Shown here piece by piece: positions 1-12,269 of a DNA stretch of 64,000 bases (the first letter of the stretch is position 1; each line of letters begins with the position of its first letter). The translations under genes and the position numbers were made by a program. This DNA is from Antrodiella citrinella (Eukaryota; Basidiomycota; Agaricomycetes; Polyporales; Steccherinaceae), in NCBI GenBank assembly GCA_004802725.1, contig SGPM01000003.1:248001-312000 (forward strand). The letters are read 5' to 3'. The notes beneath the pieces are model-generated. The model did not search any database and was not told where the DNA came from. It saw only the letters and a program-made list of their open reading frames with translations.

Positions 1-3000
1 GTGGACCTAGCCATTCGCATGGACGCAAACGCTTGCAGCGTAACTTTGTCCGTCTCTGTCGAATCTGTCGAGTATCAAGTTGAACGCTTCCGGCTTTCTC
101 GTGTATCACGGGCCCTGGATATAGCTGTTACTGCCTTGATGGGTAGCCTGCAACATATCGAAGCCACGCTGACTTCTGTCGTTGACGCGGTCAACCGTCA
201 ACCTGTGTCTCTTGCATTTCTGGATGAGCTCTCTGGTAGAGCAGAAGACATCTCTACATCCCATATCCGACCTCTATCCGATTCCTTTGACTCAATCCCC
301 GAGTTGCTGGTCAAGCTTGCCACTGAGCCGCGTACTTCACAGCCATTCTTCCTTAGCACGAGACAGCGAGACGCCGAAAATGTTCAACAGAGATACTCGA
401 CCTGCAAAGTCAACCTCGAGTCTGTCGTAAAGCACATTGCAGAACTTCGTCATGCGGAAGAAGCACGGATTGCTGATCAATGTCGCAAGGAAGAGGAACA
501 CCGCCGAGCCGCAGAACAGCGACAACAGGAAGAGGAAGCTCGTCGTGCCGCAGAGTTGGCTGCTGCTGCTCAACGCTTGAAGGAGGAAGAGGCGCGTCAA
601 GCAGCTGAGATTGCGGCTGCAGAATGTCTTCGACAAGAGGAAGAAGTCCGACGAACCATTGCCGCAGAACTGCGCCTGAGGGAAGAGGAAGAGGCTCGTC
701 GTGCTGCTGCAGAGCGGATGAGAGAAGAAGAAGAGGCTCGCCTTGCCGCTGCTGAACGACTGAGGGAGGAAGAAGCGCAACGGATCGCAGAAATTGCTGA
801 AGCTGAGCGGCTGAGAGAGGAAGAGGCTGCTGGTGCTGAACGGATGCGGGAGGACGACGCGCGTCGATCCGCGGAAGCCGAAGAAACACAACGTCGTCGG
901 GAAGAGACTCTGGTCGCAGAGCAGGCTGCTGCTGCTGACCGACTGAGCAAGGAAGAAGAGGAACGTCAGACAGAGATGAGAAAGGTAGAACAGCGTCTCA
1001 AGGACGAAGAGAAGGCGACTCGTCAAGCAACAGAACAGCAGGAACAAGAGAAAGAGGCTCGTCAAGCACAGTCTGTCCTCGAAACTCTGAAGGCAGCTAT
1101 TCCTGAGCGGTCGAACGAGGTTGGTCGAATAGGACTGACAGATGGTCCTGAGCCGCTCTCGGTAATCGTTGAAGACCATGATTCTTATTCTCTGGAGGAG
1201 AGTCTGGTGCAGCCTCTAGTGGTAAATGCAACGACAACTCATCTACTGCAGGAAGTAGACGCCGTGGCGACCGATGATTCGACTTGGACCATCCAGGAAG
1301 AGACCGAGAACGAAGATGAGCCAGATTTCCACCGGTCTTTTACCACTGCCATGCAGTCGACGAAGCCCCTGGCTAAAGCATTATTTCCCTCTCACGAGAT
1401 CAATCAAATCATCCAGGATGCAACTCGGATAGAGTTTGTGCGGGATGTCCATGCGAGACCAGCGGAACTCTCCAAAATGCCTTCCGGTCTTCAACCCGCC
1501 TGGGAACCGTCTCCGCCGAAAGGTCAGTGGTGTACTCCCCGTCGGTGCACATATCTGACTATCATTGTGATGCAGACATTTTTTCTGTGCGAGCAGACGC
1601 AGGGCCTTCTTCTGAAGTTTCAACAGACAAGAGCTCTATCTTCGAGCTCCGGAAGCGTTTACGTTCGATTGGGATCAACGAGCTGGCTAGGCCCAGTGTA
1701 CACAGTACTCATGCTCTACCGACGGGGTCGCAACGGTCTCATGTAGAGAAAGAGCTGGCCACGATAGTTCAGGAGATTGACAACCTCCCTGCGCATATCC
1801 TTCAAGACGAATTCGATAACACAGAACTACGCTCATTACACTCTGAAATCAAGGCTTCCTCCGAGATGCTCAACAGGGTCCGTCTGTTGGCTGCCTTCGC
1901 CATTTCGGTGGAAGAATGTGACAATGCACTCAGCGATCTGCTAGAGCACATTGACAGCTATCCATCCCTTCCGTCAGGCCCCTTGACGGCTTCACACGGG
2001 TCAGATCCTTTGCTTTCTCCCGAGGACCAACTGACTGGACGATTGACATTTACGGAGGGGCTCATCGACACCCTGAAGACTAAGTTCATCTCCATCGCCG
2101 ACGACTACCGAGCCCGTTCAGAACATGAGCGTATTATACAAACGTGGGGTGAATTGCAAGCCATGGCCATGGATATGACGCAGATCATCAAGTCTCGGCC
2201 AGTCAGTGTTATCAGCTCGGCTCGCAGCAATAGCACTCGACCGGCCTCCGTAGCTAGTCACGTCCAGAAGACTCACAAGAAGGCAGCAGGATATGCAAAC
2301 CTCTCTGTCGGTTCACCTAGCCAATTCTTGTCGCCTCCGATGGCCCATGCGAGACGAGCTGTGTCGGGAGGCACTCCCAGGCTCCCTAGAGGCGGTGCTC
2401 ATGCACGCACATCCAGTCGCGCATCAACAGTCTCTAATCGCTCTGTCTCCGGCCCAGGTCCGGTAGACACGCCGTCGCGGTTGCAAAATTCGACATTTGC
2501 ATCACGACAGCGGACCTCCAGCATATCTTCCGTCACATCAGCAGGTACGCCGACCAAAGTGGACCGACCAGTACCTATCCCTCCTACCACCTCACGAGCC
2601 CGAGCTCAGACCGCACAAAGCCAGGTCAGCCGGACGTCGTCCCCAGCCTTCTCTGATGTATCGTCCATGTATTCCCGCTCCAGCCTGAACCAATCGCGCC
2701 TCTCCATGCGTTCCAGCTGGGCAAGGGCTCCTCGACAATCCTTTCCGAATCTGACTCGTTCTCCCCCGCGGACCAGACCAGCTATCATTCGGAAGCCCTA
2801 CGTGGCGAATCCTCAGAACAAGCTAGATGTTGCTGTCGGCGACGTTGTCAACAAGCTTCCATCAAACGTGGACATCAATGTCGAAGTAGTCGCAGATACT
2901 TGGAAGGATCAAAGCGGCAAGTATTGGATTGGAAGTCAAGATCCAAAATTGTGCTTCTGTCGTATCTTACGCTCGCAGACTGTCATGGTCCGAGTCGGTG

Positions 3001-3445
3001 GTGGGTGGGCAGAGCTCTCCAAGTACGTTATCGTCATGAAATTGTTGAGATATTCACTCACATATTCTTCACCAGGTTTATCAAGAACCACTTCGCCGAT
3101 GCATTCCGACTACTCCCAGAATCTCCACCAAGGATGGGTACTCGTGAAGAAAAATGGATCAATTCTTCAACGTTATCTCAAGCATCACCACAGCATCCCG
3201 AACCACCTCGTACACCGGAACCCAAGAATCCTTATATGCCTTCTTTCGCACTGTCAACGCCAAGCGGCGCAAGCCCTCGTTCAATCAAGTCATCTTCACC
3301 GGGATCCCCGTTGACCGCCCTCCAGTTCATTCGCCGCGCAGATCGAGAATCTCCGTTACTACGAACGGATACACCGACCAGAAGCTCTCGTCCAGGGACT
3401 TCCGTGGGTGTGCCCGTTTCACGTGTACCTGCATGGCGACCATAG
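1..3445 (+). CDS. GAS2-domain coiled-coil protein, 5' partial
   Basis: About 1,112 codons lie in the window; the true start is upstream, since the first codon is GTG in an already open frame. Two introns restore one frame: 1523-1575 and 3023-3075, both 53 nt with GT-AG ends. Residues about 150-360 form a long charged coiled coil built of repeated EEEARRAAE-like units. Residues about 510-910 are Ser/Thr/Arg/Pro-rich and probably disordered. Residues about 915-1000 match the GAS2 (GAR) domain: a KLDVAVGDVVNKLP start, a GKYWIG core and the VRVGGGWAEL motif, the last one just before intron 2. GAS2 domains bind microtubules, and fungal proteins of this layout are thought to act at microtubules or the spindle pole. 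The domain call is firm; the cellular role is inference. The stop is TAG at 3443-3445. Confidence 0.85.
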
Positions 3446-3732
3446 ATTTATTGACTCAGTATCTGTCGACCTTTTCATTCGGATTGTATATTTGTGGACT
3501 TTCTACTATCAGGACATCTCATTCGGAAATGTTTAATATGTATACCATCTTGCATATACCTACATAGCTAATTAGGGCAACGTGGAACAACGATGTACGC
3601 AAACTGAATTTTGACATGATGTCATATGTGTTTAGCGCGCGCACCCACATCTCTCAAACTCAGCGTTCTGGACTTACGTAACAATATTCCGTACCACTAC
3701 GTTCAGCTCTGCAGGTCCCACCGGTCACAGCA
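3446..3732. other. Intergenic: GAS2 gene end to HEI10 start
   Basis: AT-richer spacer between two tandem plus-strand genes. It must hold the 3' end of the first and the promoter of the second. I see no clear TATA box or repeat. Confidence 0.5.
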
Positions 3733-5513
3733 ATGGACACTCTGAAATGTAATATCCTCGCCTGTAGATCATCCTTGACTGACAAGGCCGTCGTTGTATG
3801 TACTTTCTACCTAAGAAGAACTGTAACTGACGGATTCCTGCCTTCCGCGTAAGCGGCGTAACAGACCACCTGTACGTCCCCTCAATTCCGACTCAATCCA
3901 CTGGAACTGACATTTTAATAGGCTCGCACATATTTTGCGGTATGCTACTGTTTTAAAATAACAACTTGAAGCGACTCTCACTAAGTATTTACGACAGTTG
4001 AGTGTGCCAACGCACAATTCAATGACTCAAGGTTGTGTCCAGGTACTTATATGATATGCTCTGATGCATCCGCAATTTTTTGACAGCCTTACAGCCTGCG
4101 AAACGTCCCTGACAGAGCCGTAAGTGATGATTCCCCTGATTCGTTGTTGATTTCCACGGCTTGAGACCACTTGTAGTGATGACGTGGTGGTTTGCTCATT
4201 GCATCCGACTAATGACTATAAGACAGTGGGTATATGCGTCACTACAGGCACTTCTGATGCTTACTTTTAACTTTTATAGTCTGTCTTGTCGGGACTCAAT
4301 CCCGTTATTGTCTTGGAGATATGCAGCAGGTTCGTTTTGACCCGGAAGCTCGATCCGCGTTCAAAATGCTCACAGAGCGTGGTAGAGCCATGTCCTTCTG
4401 GCAATATCAGATGCATCAGGAGCTGTCGGTATACCGAATCTTGCGTTTTTGACCGATTGGTTCACCATGCATTTTGTTCCAGTTCGTTTCAACAGACAGT
4501 GCTCCGTACGATCAATGATAAAAGCGCGTACCTCCAGAAAGAACTTGACAACGCAGTCAGGGAAGGTAGGTTACTTTCTTGAACTATATTGAGATTGACA
4601 AATAACCGCCAACTCCATACCAGCCCGTGGCCAGATCAGCCTTTTGAACAATAAGTTATCCGGTACTGTACTTCTCCTGAGTCTGTGTGATTACGCAAAC
4701 TCAAAGCGTTGCAGATGTCGAGCGCGACCTTGACCTAGAGCGCAAGAGAGCGACATCGTTGCAAGACGCCATGAAGGATCGAGAGAAGGAATATCAGAAA
4801 TTGAAGGTTTGTACGAAGATAACTATGCTACCACATTACTTGCTAACAAGGCTTCCCTCAGGTCCAGTACGACAAGATCAAGAGGAAGGCCCTTCTCACT
4901 CCCGGAACGTTGGGTCAAAACATGCACGAACCTATGCAGATATCGCACGCTGGAGGACCAGATAGAATTGAGTCTCACAGCTTCAATAACTTTCCGCACC
5001 ATCGCGGCGACGGTTCCACACCTGTGGACGTTGGTGCTGTTGTAGGTGACATGAACGCCAACGGGGTAGGCACCTTGAGTTCAACTTATCACACAAGGTT
5101 ATTAATCGACTGTCCCGGCGCAGGTCCAGCGAACTCCCATCGTGACGCGAAATAATATGGTCTCCGGAAGTAACAGGCTTGGACGCCTGCCTGCTGGCAC
5201 TCAAATGCAATCTCACCAAAGCTTCGCCACTGGGTATAATAAGCATCAACGTCATGGAGACAATCAGAGGACCGACCGTCACCACCCGGCGCCGCCCACG
5301 ACGGTGTCTGACCGCTCAGAAGAGGATGAGAACTTCCAAGGTAGACAGCCGGGTCGGTCCAGTAATAGTTGGACCTCAGGAAATCGTCCCGTCCAAAAAG
5401 AGCGGCCAGGAGGTCAGTCCGCAAAGTCATTCAGAAGATATTCTGGAGACTCACTGTTCGCAGGCTTCGGTCCTCCCAGGAGATCATACAGCAAGTTCAA
5501 TCCAGCGCAGTGA
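3733..5513 (+). CDS. HEI10: HEI10/CCNB1IP1-type RING E3 ligase of meiotic crossover formation
   Basis: Thirteen exons join into about 367 residues. The N-terminus is a RING finger: CNILAC, then CSHIFCVEC, then CPAC. It is followed by the family signature SVLSGLNPVIVLEICSR and SFWQYQMHQE, which lines up with human CCNB1IP1 (VLAGLRPEIVLDISSRALAFWTYQVHQE in two pieces). Residues about 95-180 are a coiled coil ending in EKEYQKLK, also conserved. The tail is a Ser/Arg/Gly-rich disordered region, as in other HEI10/Zip3 proteins. These ligases load on the synaptonemal complex and mark future crossover sites by ubiquitin or SUMO conjugation. The exons are tiny: exon 2 is 7 nt (3865-3871) and exon 3 is 18 nt (3922-3939). 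The start ATG gives the usual short lead before the first RING cysteine. Boundaries in the middle (one donor is GTCGGT) are less certain. Confidence 0.87.
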
Positions 5514-5702
5514 TCGCGTTTATTGAACAAAGATCATTGAGTATGAGCGTGCGTGTGGGTATGAATACATTAGTGCGGTAACGGTATTGTCTGTAGCATA
5601 CATGTCCATGAGAATCAATACAGAAGAGTCATCCAAAAACTCCAGGTGTGCTATGAAAGCGGTAGCGGGGGTAAAGATGAAGCAAACATCCAGAAATTCC
5701 AA

Positions 5703-8700
5703 TCATTCGAGTCTCAAAGATCCATTCTTTTCGTCCTCGAGGTATTGCCCTATAGCGAGAATATCCTGCCCTGCTCTCTTCAGGTATCCAGCGAGAATCC
5801 GACGATCTGCGTGAGGTAGCAGGTCGGATAATCGGTCGACCTGCCCTTCAAACACAGGATCCGAGACGGCAGCGGCGGAGTTTGTCGTCAGTACGGAATG
5901 CCCCCGACTACTAAACATGGATGGTCTTCGACTAACACTTGAGCGCTGAGTGTTACGACGAGTCATCTCAGTTGAGGTAATCGCTGCAGTTGGTACATCC
6001 TCAAGAAGGGGGAGGGGCGAGACGGATATGGTTTGCGACCTTTGCATCCGTGTAGGAACGGTTCGAGGACCGCCAGGAACAGATGGTGGAGTGGCCAATT
6101 GGACTGTCCGAGGGGTTGGGCTACGGGTAGCATCAGGGAGCCTTTTAGTAAGGACCCTTTGCGGCGAAGGAGGGCTCAAGGCTAGTCCCCGATCCTTCTT
6201 CACACTGGCTTTACGTCCAAAGGATGCAAAAAAGCCTGTCCCAGCCATCTTACCGCCGGGTGCAGAGAGCGGCTGTTCGTATCGTTGCGAAGAGATAGTG
6301 AGCATCGATGCTCTGTTGTTGATGCGTCCATTGACAAGGGACGGGTATGGCAAAGGTGGGGGCACCTTCGTGGTAGAGAGGTTGTCAATTTCTCTCATGG
6401 AGAGATCCGTTGCGGTATATGCGTCTGAGCGAACAGGAAATGTTGCCTCAGAGCCCATAGAACCATGAGAGGTATGTCTAGGCTGCGGGCTGATGTTGAA
6501 GCTAGATGGCGCACGAGGACTGCCGAGAATAGAGCCACTGACGCTATGGTGCGAAGATCTCATTCCATTCCCTGAGAGCAGTTGGTCAGACAGATTTTGA
6601 ATATGCTGCATCATAGTTGCTCACCTCGGTATTTGGTTGCCATCACCCATTCGCTCAGGCCACACTCGAATTGCGCCAGTTCATTGATTTTCTCAGCGTA
6701 CGCCTTGGAGCGTTCCAAGGGAGTCTTCTTTGCCAACACATCAGCGTATTGCAGCGCACGGGGCCACCGAGCCCTCATCCTAGGTTGAGGCTGGCGTTTC
6801 GGCGGAGGTGGTAGCGACAAGTAAGAGGGAGACGGCGTTCTAGTCTGATGCGAATATGAGGATGGAGTCATGGACAGCTGTGATGGAGTGCGCGGCAGAG
6901 CAGAAAACCTTTTCAGATTGGAGAGTGTGTTTCGAAAGGGATTGTTGCTTGTGAACTTATCCTCGATCTTCAGAGTTTTCGAAGGAGGAGGGGGAGGTGA
7001 GCGTGAATCGGTCGAGTAGTGAGACTCTGAAGTGTTCTGACGAGTAAGGACAGAATGTCCTTGAGGCGCAGAATCTTGTCCCTCTCGGATGCTGACCCAA
7101 CTGGATTGATGCCGCAATGGGGCATTGAAAGACTGTTGCAATGATTGAGTGTCATCATCCGGGCTGGATACGATGACTGGAACGCTATCTGTCGAATGTC
7201 TAGCCGATGACACGTCATCAAGGTCGGCAGTTTGTGTTGACAATACGAGTCTGGGTGCGACGTTGGCAGGTACGGGAGAATCAGTCGTAGAAACACTAGA
7301 CGATGACGGCGGGAATGCCCCTTCGCGCCTGTGTGTTGATGTAGACCGTTTCACGTCTCGTTCTGAGTGGTCTGTGATGCTGATTCTAGAAATCAAACAT
7401 GTGAGCATGATAAAAATAGTACGTGTCGTGCACACTGACCGATCATATTCACCACCAATACGTGGAGATTCTTCCGGAGTAGCTTTCAAGTCGACTCGAG
7501 AGCTTGATCTGCTGGCAAGCTTTTCGTGGACAGACGGGGGAAGCTGAAGAGACTCCTTCAATGCTTTGATATCTGGCAACACATTTGGAGCTATCGCAGC
7601 GGGCGTTCCAAACGGTGTCCGCAGTCGTGGTGGGCGAGGAGGTGGTAAGGATGGTTGGTGATTGTCGGCATCAAAGATAGATCTCGGTGGAGGAGGAAGC
7701 GGGCCTGCTGTGGCATGCACGCCCGGTTCGTAGAATACATAAGGGGAGACTGGCTGGCCTCGAGGTCCAAGCACCACGTTCGGAAGACTGGGTCGACGAA
7801 TAGCATCTTTCGACGCGAGATTGACGACGACGGGCCCAACCACTGGTTTCTTGATGTCCTCGCCTTCACCAATTTCTGGTGTAAGGAGAGGCGCACGCGA
7901 TCCCGAGGCAGTGACCGGCGTTGCCTGGAAAGGCTCGTTCAAGGAGGTAGCGGAATCCGACAACTCTGGTGTTTGTCCAGCTGGGGAAGGTGAACGAGAC
8001 TTGGATGGTGTCTGGAATACCGGTGGCATCAACCCTCCCAAATCCTCCTTCCGTCTTGCGCTCCCTCCTGCAGCACGCTCCGGAACCGCCGACATCCCTG
8101 CGGTGCCTACGATGCCTATATCCCGCGAAGGCTTGTGACGTAAATGTCGTTGAGGGTCGGACTGTGCGACTGCAGAGGCAGATCGAGAGTGAACAGGACT
8201 CTGATGTTTGTCAAAGGTCCGAGAGACGACGATAGGCGCGGTGGGCGGAGGAGTGAGGTCCGTGTAGGATCGCGGGGACGCGTCTGGCGGAGCGACCAAC
8301 GCTAAGTCACGAATGTGTAGGCCCCGACGCGACTGCAACGAGTTTGAAGAGACCGAGAACGTGTATTGCGACTGCGAGGACGTGTCGGCCCTGCGTCGGT
8401 CGGTATGTGATGGTCGGGTCTGAGTCTGAGAAGGCGACGAATGATCCAGCTCGACAATTGCAAGTCGGCGTCTATCCGAATTCACTCCCTTTTGGGCGCT
8501 TCCACTCCCTCCCCTTCCAGCTCTCAGAGTCACACTAACAGCCGTCTGCACCTCCCCGTCGTCGTCTGAGGAGTACTCGGAAGGTGTGTACGACCGTGTA
8601 GATGCTGTGTCGTTTCCTGATGCTGACCGGGTATAGGCATAGTCGTCTTCGTCGCCCTGTCTTGACCCCGATCGTCCTGCAAGCTCGGATTGGTAGTACG

Positions 8701-9022
8701 AAAGGATCTGGTCGGTTTCACGGCGGACAACAGTCGGACGCAATGGCACAGGTCTGGAGGCTTCAGAAGATGCTCAGCAGGAGGAACACAGATGAAACAT
8801 GGAGCCCTGGCGTACTGTCGTCGTTCCTGCTGTTCCCTTCCATCCCTGACATTGCGATTGCTTGACCAGCACCAGTATAACCGTTACAAGAGGAGTACTA
8901 TGACTTGATAAAGACACTACGGCAGATGGCGTACGAAACACAGAAACGGATGGGTCGAAGACTAGGTAAGCCTCATGGGTTTCCTCGGGGTGAACAGACT
9001 GTGGAGGCGTCGTCGTCGTCAA
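5703..9022 (-). CDS. Uncharacterised Ser/Pro-rich protein with CUE-like C-terminus
   Basis: Not a family I can name. The body is open from about 8776 downwards. A 54-nt in-frame intron lies at 7439-7386 and a 53-nt intron at 6624-6572, which joins the two main frames exactly. The open body has no ATG near its 5' end, so a first exon is needed; the best one starts at ATG 9022 and ends near 8880, with the acceptor between 8776 and 8753. The protein is mostly disordered (Ser, Pro, Thr, Arg). Two parts look folded: a helical block just before the last intron (ERSKAYAEKINELAQFE, then GLSEWV) and a C-terminal helical segment (VDRLSDLLPHADRRILAGYL through IGQYLEDEK) that resembles a ubiquitin-binding CUE domain. 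That resemblance is an impression from spacing, not a search result. LEU1 lies upstream in tandem. Confidence 0.6.
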
Positions 9023-9188
9023 ACTACCTGCGGCGCCGCCAACGTTGGCGTCAGTGCCAAAAACTACTTCCGCTAAGAGCGTTTCGGGCGCTCCTCCACC
9101 TAATCATTCCATGTGCACTGACAAGTTGGACACCCGAATTGCCATTCGTGTGTGATAAAACTACAGCAGAATACACAGAGACTCCTTT

Positions 9189-11922
9189 CTACCACTCCAT
9201 CTTCTTACCCGTCTTTTTCGCGACAACAGGGATTTTGCCTTGGTAACCGAGACCGTCCAACCATGGCCACGTCTGGCTTCTCCTCTCCTCAAACGTCTGG
9301 ATAGACTTGGCTTTCTGCAGGGTCAGAGCAATGTCGTCCAAGCCATTGAGGAGGCAGTGCCTGCGGAACTGGTCGACCACAAAAGGAATAGGCGGCTTGC
9401 CGTTCGCCCGACGCACTTCCTGCTTCTCCAAGTCCACCTCGAGTTCTAGACCTTGCTCAGCGTCCTCCGCCAAAGCTTCGCACTCCGCTTTCGACAGCGC
9501 GACGGGAAGCATGCCGTTCTGCATCGTGTTATTGCGGAAGATGTCCGCGAAGCTGGGTGCGATGATGCACCGGATGCCGAAGTCGTTGCTGCCAGGTGGT
9601 TGTCAGCGAAAAGGCATGGTGCGTATAACATGAATTACTCACAGACTCCACGGGGCGTGCTCGCGGGAACTACCACAACCGAAGTTCCGACCATCGCACA
9701 CCAAAATCTTGGATTTTGTGTACGGCTCGCGGTTCAGCACAAAGTCCGTCGGTGCACCAGTCTGGGGATCTCTACGGAGAGCGAAAAATAGGGCGTCGGC
9801 AAGGCCAGTACGCTTCAAGGTTTTCAGGAACTGTTTGGGAATGATCATGTCGGTATCGACGTTCTCGATGTGCAAGGGAGCGGCGATGCCCTTCACGATT
9901 GTGAACTTCTCGACGCTCGAAGGTGTCTCTACATCTGGCAGGATGGAGGTCGTGGAGGAGGCAGCGGTTGCAGCGACAGTCTGGGGAGCGGGCGATGGGA
10001 GAACAGCGTCAGTGAGGAAGTCGAACTCGCTGGCAAGCTTCAGTTTTGGTCCAGAGGCGATGTTGGCCTGAGCCTCCACACCCATAAACTTGCGCACGTC
10101 GGTCAGCTTTCCGGTGATCGCTGCCGCTGCGGCCATTGCAGGACTGACGAGGTGGGTGCGACCTCCGGCACCTTGACGGCCTTCGAAGTTACGGTTGCTG
10201 GTACTGGCGCAACGCTCTCCGGGCGACAGCTGATCTGGGTTCATGCCGAGACACATGGAACAACCAGCCTCACGCCAGTCAAACCCTGCTCGCTTGAAGA
10301 CGACATCGAGACCCTCTGCCTCAGCGTGCTGCTTGATCAAGCCAGAGCCGGGGACGACCATGGCGTACACACCCTCCGCCACTTTCGCGTCGAGGCCAGC
10401 AGCGAGGATGATTTTGGCGGCAGAGCGGAGATCCTCAATACGGGAGTTGGTGCAGGATCCGATGAAAACTTTGTCGACCTTGATATCTTCCATACGGGTA
10501 TTGGGTGTCAGACCCATATACTTCAGGGATCGCTCGACGGAAGTCCGCTTGACATCGTCNTTGATCTGTGCTGGGTCAGGAACAGTGCCAGTGATAGCAA
10601 CGACATCCTGAGGCGAGGTTCCCCAGGTCAAAGTAGGACCAATGTCGGACGCGCGTATGTTGACCTCCACATCGAACTTGGCACCTTCGTCCGACTTCAG
10701 GGTCCTCCAGTACGCCTCGGCGATGTCCCACTCCTCGCCCTTAGGAGACAAAGGACGGTTACGNAGGTAGTTGAAAGTCANCTCGTCTGGAGCAATCATA
10801 CCAGCACGAGCACCGCCCTCAATACTCATATTGCACATACTCATGCGAGCGTCCATGCTGAGCCCTCTGATCGCGGATCCAGCAAACTCGATGACNCTCC
10901 CCGTTCCACCTGCAGTGCCGATGACACCGATGATGTGCAGGATGACATCCTTGGAGGTCACGCCCTCGGTGAGTTCGCCTTCGACGGTGACACGCATGTT
11001 CTTGGCCTTCCTTTGCAGAAGGGTCTGGGTCGCGAGTACGTGCTCGACCTCAGATGTGCCGATACCAAAGGCAAGAGATCCGAAGGCACCATGTGCTGAA
11101 CTCTGGTTCAGTGATGAATGAATGGAAGGAGGTAGGAGAGCGCTCACTCGAGGTATGGGAGTCACCGCAGACGCAAGTAATGCCAGGCAGCTAGAGATGC
11201 GCGGAATCCATGTCATCCGTGAAGGCACATTCGGGCCAATTTTAGGAAGACGTACAGTGAAACCCTGCTCGGGGCCGATGATGTGTACGATGCCTGTATA
11301 TCGGTAAGCATCCCCCCTCTCGCAACTGACAATTCCGCACCTTGTCGGCGATCGGTCATACCGAAATATGTCAGGCCGAACTCCTTGACGTTGTCCTCCA
11401 GAGCTTGGCATTGGGCTCTTGAATCGGGCTCAGCGATGAAGGATTTCACGCTAGTGAAGTTCTTTCGTGAAACAGTACTGCAATTCGGAGAGGGGAAGTG
11501 CAGTCAGCGGTTTACAATACGATGGTGGTGATGAACGTACGGGACGTTGTGGTCCACAGTAGCCAAGGTATTGTCTGGACGGCGGACAGGACGACCCGCG
11601 GTCCTCCTGGAATATAGCTGAAGGGTGAGCCGAGAGATGCTGAATTTCACAAGGAGACTATGCGCACAATCCCTCGAATGCTTGTGGACTGGTGACTTCG
11701 TGGACCAAATGCCTGAGTGGGTTATGTGAGCTGTGTTTTGGGTAGAATTATAGCACTGCCGCAAAACCTGTCAATGTAGATGAGAGTCAAGCCATCTTCT
11801 TGGACGTCGCTATATGACAATCAGGATTTGGACATGGGTGAGTTTGAGACTAGATCGCACATGACATGGTCGTCCCATATTTTGTCGTAGAGAGTGCGAG
11901 GCTGGAGAATGGGTGCGGGCAT
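9189..11922 (-). CDS. LEU1: 3-isopropylmalate dehydratase (isopropylmalate isomerase)
   Basis: Catalyses isomerisation of 2- to 3-isopropylmalate in leucine synthesis, using a 4Fe-4S cluster. Both the large (LeuC-like) and small (LeuD-like) domains are in one chain, as in fungi. The start codon is the ATG at 11922 ([20 protein letters not shown]). Short 5' exons rebuild the N-terminus: [50 protein letters not shown], then CVCGDSHTS and [19 protein letters not shown]. The cluster cysteines are visible in the CGDSHT, GSCTNSR and [10 protein letters not shown] motifs. The small domain carries [11 protein letters not shown] before the last intron and ends ...GKKMEW at 9189. At least eight introns are needed, most crowded in the 5' third. 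N bases at 10560, 10764, 10781 and 10896 fall in coding sequence and leave single residues unknown. Divergent from the kinase gene across 347 nt. Confidence 0.95.
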
Positions 11923-12269
11923 GATGATGGACAATGCGAAAGATGAGATTGGACGATGTCGGTTTCCGTTATAACTTTTAAGAGAGGACGCGGTTTCGGC
12001 CGAAGTATGTCTGGAGCGCCCGTGATTGCTATAACCTTTCATGCAAGTCCGACGTCGGCCGTGAAGGACCACGGGCGCTTCGAGACCGTACAATGACGAG
12101 GAGCGTGACATGTGCATGTCATTGGTCACAGGCTTAATGTCACGTCAAGGTATGACGGAATGGAGTATCTGAGTAGGATTTGAGGCACACCACCGACAAC
12201 AAATCCATATCTTCCCTCTTCCTCCCAGACGCAACGCTCATCTTTACCACCACTTCCCATTCTTCAGCC
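11923..12269. promoter_or_regulatory. Shared promoter of LEU1 and Rck2/Srk1-type kinase
   Basis: A 347-nt spacer between two divergent start codons. It is GC-rich with several CGG/CCG triplets, but I found no clean CCG-N4-CGG site of the Leu3 type. Any coregulation is inference from layout. Confidence 0.5.

Noticed and set aside
337..1179. 280-codon minus-strand frame rich in Leu/Ser/Phe
   Set aside because: Mirror of the coiled-coil GAG/GAA-rich sequence of the GAS2 gene; low-complexity antisense.
9870..11099. 409-codon plus-strand open frame
   Set aside because: Exactly antisense to the LEU1 coding exon, contains no family motif, and arises from codon bias of the real gene.
11923..12269. 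Leu3 binding site upstream of LEU1
   Set aside because: CGG/CCG triplets are present but none in the CCG-N4-CGG arrangement.
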